From assembly GCA_002401365.1 (NCBI GenBank), contig NVSW01000057.1, positions 1-18,494 of the forward strand: a stretch of 18,494 nucleotides of DNA. Direction: 5' to 3'. Positions 14,045 to 18,494 of the stretch are shown piece after piece. A model generated the notes under the pieces. That model saw nothing but the letters and a program-made list of their open reading frames with translations, was not told the DNA's origin and searched no databases. The position numbers and the translations under genes were made by a program. Source of the stretch: Piscirickettsiaceae bacterium. GTDB taxonomy: Bacteria > Pseudomonadota > Gammaproteobacteria > Methylococcales > Cycloclasticaceae. Numbering within the stretch: position 1 is the first letter of the stretch; each line of letters begins with the position of its first letter.

Positions 14045-15442
14045 ATGTCAATTTCATCACCGGGTATTGGGTCAGGAATAGATATTGGGTCGCTGATAAC
14101 GAAACTGGTTGCGGCAGAAGGTTCCGCTAAAAACAATAGACTTACCCTAAGAGAAGCTGAATACCAAGGAGATATTTCTGCTTATGGTTCTCTTAAAAGT
14201 GCGTTATCTATATTCCAAAATGCGGTTAAAGATTTACGTACTCCTTCAGACTTTCAACAGCGTTCAGCAACGTCTAGTAATGAAGAAATATTTACAGTCA
14301 CTGCTGATAAATCTGCTGATATAGCTCAATATGGTATTGAGGTTGTTCAATTAGCCCAAGCAAATAAATTAATCACTAACGCCGGTTTTGCATCTACTGA
14401 TGTTATTGGTGCAGGCTCACTTACGTTTTCTCAAAATGGTGATACCTTTACTATTAATGTTACTGCAACTGATACGTTATCAGATGTTAGGGATTCTATA
14501 AATACAGATACGAATAATACCGGGGTAATTGCTTCTATTATCAATGTAGATGATGGTATTGGTGGAACTGAGAGTAAATTGGTATTCACTGCCACAGAAA
14601 GTGGCTTACAGAATGCTATTACGATTACCGCAAATGATGACGACCTAAATGACGTTGACTCATTAGGTTTATCGCGATTAGTTAATGCAAATTTAACAGA
14701 ACCAGCAGCAGCGTTAGATGGGCAAATTAAAGTCGATGGTCAAATAATAAGTAGCTTTAATAACACATTCGACAGCGTGATTGATGGTGTATCAATAACG
14801 TCTGTTTCTATAGGTGCAGGCGAAACGTTAACTGTAACCAAAGATAAAGATGCGGTTACAACAAAAATTAATACGTTCATAGCGAATTATAATGGGTTAG
14901 TGGATACGTTTAATGCACTTGGGGCATTCAACGGAAGCGCCGAGGCATCTGGGTTGTTAATTGGTGATGCAACACTCAGAGGGGTGCAAAATGCTATTAG
15001 ACGGGAAATTTCATCATCAATTACAGGGCTGAGTGGTAATTTTAGTACATTGGCTGAACTAGGAATAACAACAGGGGATGATGGAAAGTTTTCGCTGGAT
15101 AGTGATCGCTTAAATACTGCATTAGACAGTAACTTCGATGAAGTGGGTGAATTCTTCGCATCTACCAATGGACTTTCTAATAAATTAAATAACGTTATTT
15201 CGCAGTACGCTGGTTCTAGCGGTATTCTTGATAATAGAACGGATGGTCTGCTTGCTAGAGTTGATGATATTACTGAACAACGAGAAGCATTAGATAGACG
15301 ACTTATTTCATTGGAGAGCCGATTATTGGCGCAATTTACTGCCTTGGATACCTTAGTTAGTACGTTAAGGAATCAGAGTGATTTTTTGACCCTACAACTC
15401 GCAAACTTACCTGGGTCGATAGATCCCAATAGATCAAATTAA
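14045..15442 (+). CDS. fliD: Flagellar filament cap FliD (HAP2)
   Basis: FliD, 465 residues, forms the pentameric or hexameric cap at the filament tip and helps flagellin subunits fold into place. The N-terminal part reads MSISSPGIGSGIDIGSLITK and then LVAAEG, the FliD signature. The central region has Flagellin_IN-like segments (TFTINVTATDTLSDVRDSIN and a second beta unit). The C-terminal FliD domain contains IANYNGLVDTFNAL, TTGDDGKFSLDSDRLNTAL and RRLISLESRLLAQFTALDTL, ending with helices that insert into the filament. An AAGGG precedes the ATG. The length is typical, with no truncation. It is 55 bp after flaG and 21 bp before fliS. Confidence 0.96.
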   Translation: MSISSPGIGSGIDIGSLITKLVAAEGSAKNNRLTLREAEYQGDISAYGSLKSALSIFQNAVKDLRTPSDFQQRSATSSNEEIFTVTADKSADIAQYGIEVVQLAQANKLITNAGFASTDVIGAGSLTFSQNGDTFTINVTATDTLSDVRDSINTDTNNTGVIASIINVDDGIGGTESKLVFTATESGLQNAITITANDDDLNDVDSLGLSRLVNANLTEPAAALDGQIKVDGQIISSFNNTFDSVIDGVSITSVSIGAGETLTVTKDKDAVTTKINTFIANYNGLVDTFNALGAFNGSAEASGLLIGDATLRGVQNAIRREISSSITGLSGNFSTLAELGITTGDDGKFSLDSDRLNTALDSNFDEVGEFFASTNGLSNKLNNVISQYAGSSGILDNRTDGLLARVDDITEQREALDRRLISLESRLLAQFTALDTLVSTLRNQSDFLTLQLANLPGSIDPNRSN

Positions 15443-15463
15443 TTATTTCAATCGGAGAGAAAA

Positions 15464-15856
15464 ATGAATGGTGCGATAGCTTTAAAACAGTATCAACAAG
15501 TAGGTGTGCATGGAGCGGTAATGGATGCAAGTCCACATCGATTAATTCAAATGTTATTAGATGGAGCGATAACTAGAATATTAGCCGCAAAAGGGCATAT
15601 GCAACAAAATAATATTTCGAAAAAAGGTGAGCAAATTGGTAATGCGATTTCAATTGTTGAAGGCCTTAAATCGAGCCTAGACTTTGAAAAGGGTGGTGAG
15701 ATTTCTGTCAATCTAGATGCCCTTTATGAATATATTGGTCGTACTTTACTGAAGGCTAGCGCAGAAAATAATACTGACCTATTGGATGAAGCAGGAAAGC
15801 TTTTGGGGCAAATAAAGCAAGGCTGGGATTCCATTGATCCTAATTTAGCGCTTTAA
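15464..15856 (+). CDS. fliS: Flagellin export chaperone FliS
   Basis: FliS, 130 residues, is the cytoplasmic chaperone that binds the C-terminal D0 helix of flagellin, prevents premature polymerisation and hands it to the export gate. The family features are a Y in the KQYQQVGVHGAVMDASPHRL region, LIQMLLDGAITRILAAKGHM and IVEGLKSSLDFEKGGEISVN, then LYEYIGRTLLKAS. The protein is a helix bundle with no signal or membrane segment. The ATG follows CGGAGAG at ideal spacing. It sits between fliD and fliT as usual. The length is normal. Confidence 0.96.
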   Translation: MNGAIALKQYQQVGVHGAVMDASPHRLIQMLLDGAITRILAAKGHMQQNNISKKGEQIGNAISIVEGLKSSLDFEKGGEISVNLDALYEYIGRTLLKASAENNTDLLDEAGKLLGQIKQGWDSIDPNLAL

Positions 15857-15864
15857 ATATAATA

Positions 15865-16170
15865 ATGCACAGTGATTTACGGCAATTAGAAAATATTATT
15901 GCTGATACTAATGAGCTATTAGATTTGGCAGAAAACGCCCAATGGGATAAGGTCGTAGAACTGGAGAAATTGCGGAACTCAGCGATTAATAATTTATTTA
16001 CTTCAACACCCGATATTGAAGCAGAAAAACTAACAGTTGCACTCCAGTTTATCTTGGATAAAAATATGATATTGTCAACGTACTCACGTAGTCAGTGTGA
16101 TAGTTTGCAAATTGAGTTATCTAAAGCAGGGCACGCACATAAGGCGATTAATACGTATTTAGACACCTGA
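15865..16170 (+). CDS. fliT: FliT-like flagellar chaperone
   Basis: This 101-residue helical protein sits directly after fliS, where fliT is found in other gammaproteobacteria. FliT chaperones the cap protein FliD and in enterobacteria also inhibits FlhDC. Here the sequence is divergent: an N-terminal amphipathic helix (NIIADTNELLDLAENAQWDK), the conserved W-D-x-V-x-x-L-E-x-x-R pattern, and a second helix pair (TVALQFILDKNMILSTYSRS). The call rests on position, size and the W-D-K-V-V-E-L-E motif typical of FliT. No Shine-Dalgarno precedes the ATG, only A/T-rich sequence, so it probably relies on coupling to fliS 8 bp upstream. It is the last flagellar gene before the sox cluster. Confidence 0.8.
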   Translation: MHSDLRQLENIIADTNELLDLAENAQWDKVVELEKLRNSAINNLFTSTPDIEAEKLTVALQFILDKNMILSTYSRSQCDSLQIELSKAGHAHKAINTYLDT

Positions 16171-16191
16171 TGTTTTACGGTAATGTGGTCT

Positions 16192-17940
16192 TTACAAGAC
16201 GATACCAGGGTTATTTTTAATATTTTTCAACTTAGGCGAATTTATGTTCGTTATATTGATGGTTTTTTGATTTCTTAAATAGCTCGAAACCACTTCCCAA
16301 ATGGGTTTTCCGGGGGCTTTAGAACCAACAGTCGCCCATCCCGCTACCTTGTAGTGTTTGTTTGCCACAATTGATTTGCCGTTATCTAGGGTCATATTAG
16401 AAATACGATTGCCAAATGATGCCATTGGATCACAAACATAATTCATTCCGCCTACACGTACCATATCTCCACCTTGTTGATAGAAAGGGTCTGGGTGGAA
16501 GAGGTTGTCTGCAACGTCTTCTAATATCGCCTTTATTTCATTGCCCAACATGTCTCTTGCGTAGGTTTCTGGGTAAGTAATGCACGTTTGATCCATGACA
16601 TGCTCAAACGTGATGGCTTGTCCAGGTAACACGGTTGTGCCCCATCTAAAACCAGGTGACAGTGATATTTCAGCATTAAGTTCGTGTCGAAGTGCGTTGC
16701 ATATCAGCTGGTCGAAGGTGCCGTTAAAATTACCACGGCGATAAAGTAGCGATTCGGTAATAGCTAGTTCTTCGTTTAATGTATTTAGGTGTGGCTTGCG
16801 AATTTTATTAATTAAGGCGCTCATCTCAGCATCAGGTTTAATAAAATTTGAGAATACAGGTAGCAGGCGATATTCATAGCCTTTTACCTTGTTGGACTTA
16901 AGATTTAGATCAAGTACACCAACGAATTTACCATTTGACCCCGCATTGGTAACAACAGTTTCACCAGCACTATTGTTCACGGTCACAGGAACAGGTACGC
17001 CATCATGCGTATGCCCGCCAAGGATAAAATTAATACCAGTAACGACTGACGCCAGTTTTAAATCAACATCCATGCCATTATGCGACAATAAAACTATTGC
17101 GGCTGGCTTTTCATTTTCCTTAATCTCATCTATAAGCTCTTGTAGGTCCTGATTTTGAATACCAAAGCTCCAGTCCGGAATGAAGCGTTTAGGGTTGGCT
17201 ACCGGCGTATAAGGAAATGCTTGTCCTATTATTGCAACTCTTTGACCATTAAATTCTTTGATCGTGTATGGCTTAAAAACATGCCCGGTGTCTTCATCGT
17301 AGGCCTGCTTGCCTTCAAATAATGCATCTTCTGTTAGTTTGATATTTTGTGCTAAAAATTCGCCATTAAAATCATTAATATTAGAGAACACCTCTTCATC
17401 TTTGTAGGTAAATTCCCAATGCCCAGTCATGACATCCACGCCCAATAAATTTGCTGCTTGTACCATATCCTTACCCCGTGACCAATAAGCGGTCGCGGAG
17501 CCTTGCCAGGTGTCGCCGCCGTCGAGTAGTATACTTTTTTCGTTGCCACCAGCAGCGCTACGGAGTGATTTAATAAGTGTACTTAAATAAGAGAAACCGC
17601 CAACTTTTCCATATTCCTTGGCGGCAGAATTGAAATTTAAATAGGTGAACGCGTGTGCTTCTATACTGTTTTTTGATAGTTTGTTTTTCTTTAAAAAGGC
17701 TTCGCCAACAACATGAGGCGTTCTTCCTAACGCTGCATGTAATCCAATATTGACATTGGGCTCTCTAAAATAAATAGGTTTTAGTTGAGCGTGGCAATCG
17801 GTAATATGGAGTAGTCGCGCGTTACCTTTAGCAGGAATATCGTAATTTGGTTCAACACTTGATAGCGCCAGACTCGTTTTTGGTAAGATGCCAGCAATAG
17901 CGCCGGCTGCAAGTAAGCGGTTAAATTCTCTACGATTCAT
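16192..17940 (-). CDS. soxB: SoxB, thiosulfohydrolase of the Sox pathway
   Basis: SoxB, 582 residues, is the periplasmic di-manganese enzyme that hydrolyses the sulfone sulfate from the S-thiosulfonate or cysteine-bound intermediate on SoxYZ. It belongs to the metallophosphatase/5'-nucleotidase fold. The N-terminus MNRREFNRLLAAGAIAG is a twin-arginine signal. Metal-site motifs are visible: ITDCHAQLKPIYFREPNVNI (D48, H50), LDGGDTWQGSATAYWSRGKD (D143), DVMTGHWEFTY (H174), AQN (N199), LLSHNGMD (H287) and GGHTHDGVP (308-316). The C-terminal nucleotidase-like domain follows. The start is preceded by GGGAT. It is 19 bp after soxK and converges on fliT with a 21-bp gap. All visible family hallmarks are intact. 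Confidence 0.97.
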   Translation of the reverse strand: MNRREFNRLLAAGAIAGILPKTSLALSSVEPNYDIPAKGNARLLHITDCHAQLKPIYFREPNVNIGLHAALGRTPHVVGEAFLKKNKLSKNSIEAHAFTYLNFNSAAKEYGKVGGFSYLSTLIKSLRSAAGGNEKSILLDGGDTWQGSATAYWSRGKDMVQAANLLGVDVMTGHWEFTYKDEEVFSNINDFNGEFLAQNIKLTEDALFEGKQAYDEDTGHVFKPYTIKEFNGQRVAIIGQAFPYTPVANPKRFIPDWSFGIQNQDLQELIDEIKENEKPAAIVLLSHNGMDVDLKLASVVTGINFILGGHTHDGVPVPVTVNNSAGETVVTNAGSNGKFVGVLDLNLKSNKVKGYEYRLLPVFSNFIKPDAEMSALINKIRKPHLNTLNEELAITESLLYRRGNFNGTFDQLICNALRHELNAEISLSPGFRWGTTVLPGQAITFEHVMDQTCITYPETYARDMLGNEIKAILEDVADNLFHPDPFYQQGGDMVRVGGMNYVCDPMASFGNRISNMTLDNGKSIVANKHYKVAGWATVGSKAPGKPIWEVVSSYLRNQKTINITNINSPKLKNIKNNPGIVL

Positions 17941-17959
17941 CGTTAAATCCCAATGTGAG

Positions 17960-18274
17960 CTATTTAGGCAGGTTTTTTAGCCAATTTGTTTGTTCGTATT
18001 CAGCTTGAGCTAAAGCAAGTTTTGCTTGCGCAGAAGCTTTCTTTGCTAATTCTATAGCAGATTCGTAATTTGTAGAGTCAATCGCTTGTTTAGCTTGTGC
18101 AACAAGTGGTTTGATGGTGCTCCATTCGTGACCTGCTGTTTTACTTTGTGACCATAATTGCTGTGCTTCATTAATTGAAGCAAGCGCTTGTTGTTTTGTT
18201 GGCTCATTTGCTATGGCAAACAGGGGCAAAACAAGCAAACATAGGACTAGGTAATAAGGTTTGATATTGAACAT
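17960..18274 (-). CDS. soxK: SoxK-like SoxXA-binding protein
   Basis: This small secreted protein, 104 residues, lies between soxA and soxB, the position of soxK in soxXYZAKB clusters of Chlorobi and many gammaproteobacteria. There SoxK is the SoxXA-binding protein that stabilises or activates the cytochrome. A Sec signal covers residues 1-22 (hydrophobic LVLCLLVLPLFAIA, cleavage after AIA). The mature part is a helical hairpin rich in Ala, Lys and Gln, with ASINEAQQLWSQSKTAGHEW and YESAIELAKKASAQAKLALA, resembling annotated SoxXA-binding proteins. There is no heme motif or cysteine in the mature part. The ATG lacks a strong Shine-Dalgarno but is 8 bp after the soxA stop, suggesting coupling. 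Function is by context and family likeness. Confidence 0.75.
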   Translation of the reverse strand: MFNIKPYYLVLCLLVLPLFAIANEPTKQQALASINEAQQLWSQSKTAGHEWSTIKPLVAQAKQAIDSTNYESAIELAKKASAQAKLALAQAEYEQTNWLKNLPK

Positions 18275-18282
18275 GATAACGA

Positions 18283-18494
18283 CTATTTTCTTGAAGCAGG
18301 CCCATTAATAGGTAAGCCATTGCTCATAAAGGTTAAAAAATATTCCAAATTTTTGTAGGCATCACTTTGACCAGTCAGAGGTTGTGCCCGGACCTGTTTA
18401 TTGCACGAGTCAAAGCGTCTTTGTAATGTGCCAAAGCTTGCCCATTTCATTCGATACACTGGAAAGTGGGTAGTATGTCCAAGGGCTGGGCTTA
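18283..18494 (-). CDS. soxA: SoxA c-type cytochrome, C-terminal end (5' part outside window)
   Basis: This is the last ~70 codons of SoxA, the di-heme (or mono-heme) subunit of SoxAX, which oxidatively couples thiosulfate to SoxYZ. Read on the minus strand, the frame gives THFPVYRMKWASFGTLQRRF, then DSCNKQVRAQPL, and ends NGLPINGPASRK-stop. FPVYRMKW, F-D-S-C-N-x-Q-V-R-A and the L-T-x-M-S-N-G tail are typical SoxA C-terminal features. The Cys codon at 18405-18403 is probably the cysteine ligand of the active-site heme that carries the persulfide. The CXXCH heme motif lies beyond the window. The gene continues upstream, so only the 3' end is annotated. Confidence 0.9.
   Translation of the reverse strand, partial: SPALGHTTHFPVYRMKWASFGTLQRRFDSCNKQVRAQPLTGQSDAYKNLEYFLTFMSNGLPINGPASRK

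Overview
The window is a flagellar axial-structure locus from a moderately AT-rich gammaproteobacterium. It is flanked on the left by an IS3-family insertion sequence and on the right by part of a sulfur-oxidation (sox) cluster. The order cheR-flgBCDEFGHIJKL-flagellin-flaG-fliDST matches polar flagellar systems of Pseudomonas/Vibrio/Shewanella type. The sox order read on the minus strand (soxA-soxK-soxB) is typical of thiosulfate-oxidising bacteria. Together they suggest a motile, sulfur-oxidising or mixotrophic marine-type gammaproteobacterium (Thiotrichales/Piscirickettsiaceae relatives are plausible). The genus cannot be fixed from the sequence alone.

Layout. 1-553: the orfA end of an IS3-family element on the minus strand, with a classical A_AAA_AAG frameshift site into orfB, which runs off the window. 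554-1151: the 3' three quarters of cheR, whose N-terminal part has been cut off by the IS end. 1306-8357: flgBCDEFGHIJ, a tightly packed plus-strand operon for rod, hook, L and P rings and the rod-cap muramidase, preceded by a good sigma-54 (-24/-12) site. 8413-11561: flgKL, the hook-filament junction proteins, probably with their own sigma-28 promoter overlapping the end of flgJ. 11756-13531: a large flagellin with a textbook sigma-28 promoter and a leader of about 90 nt. 13594-16170: flaG, fliD, fliS and fliT, with a second sigma-54-like site before fliD. 16192-18494, minus strand: soxB, soxK and the 3' end of soxA, converging on fliT with only 21 bp between them.

How the genes work together. 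FlgB/C/F/G form the rod, FlgJ caps it and cuts peptidoglycan, and FlgI/FlgH form the P and L ring bushings. FlgD caps the growing hook made of FlgE. FlgK and FlgL join the hook to the filament, FliD caps the filament, and FliS/FliT are export chaperones for flagellin and cap. The promoter types fit the usual hierarchy, with sigma-54 for hook-basal-body and cap genes and sigma-28 for late filament genes. CheR, which methylates chemoreceptors, appears inactivated at this locus. The sox genes encode periplasmic thiosulfate oxidation and have no functional link to the flagellum; they mark a change of gene neighbourhood.

No wholly new system is evident. The points most worth a second look are the IS-truncated cheR, the sigma-28 site inside flgJ, two possible tiny ORFs, and the structured flagellin leader.
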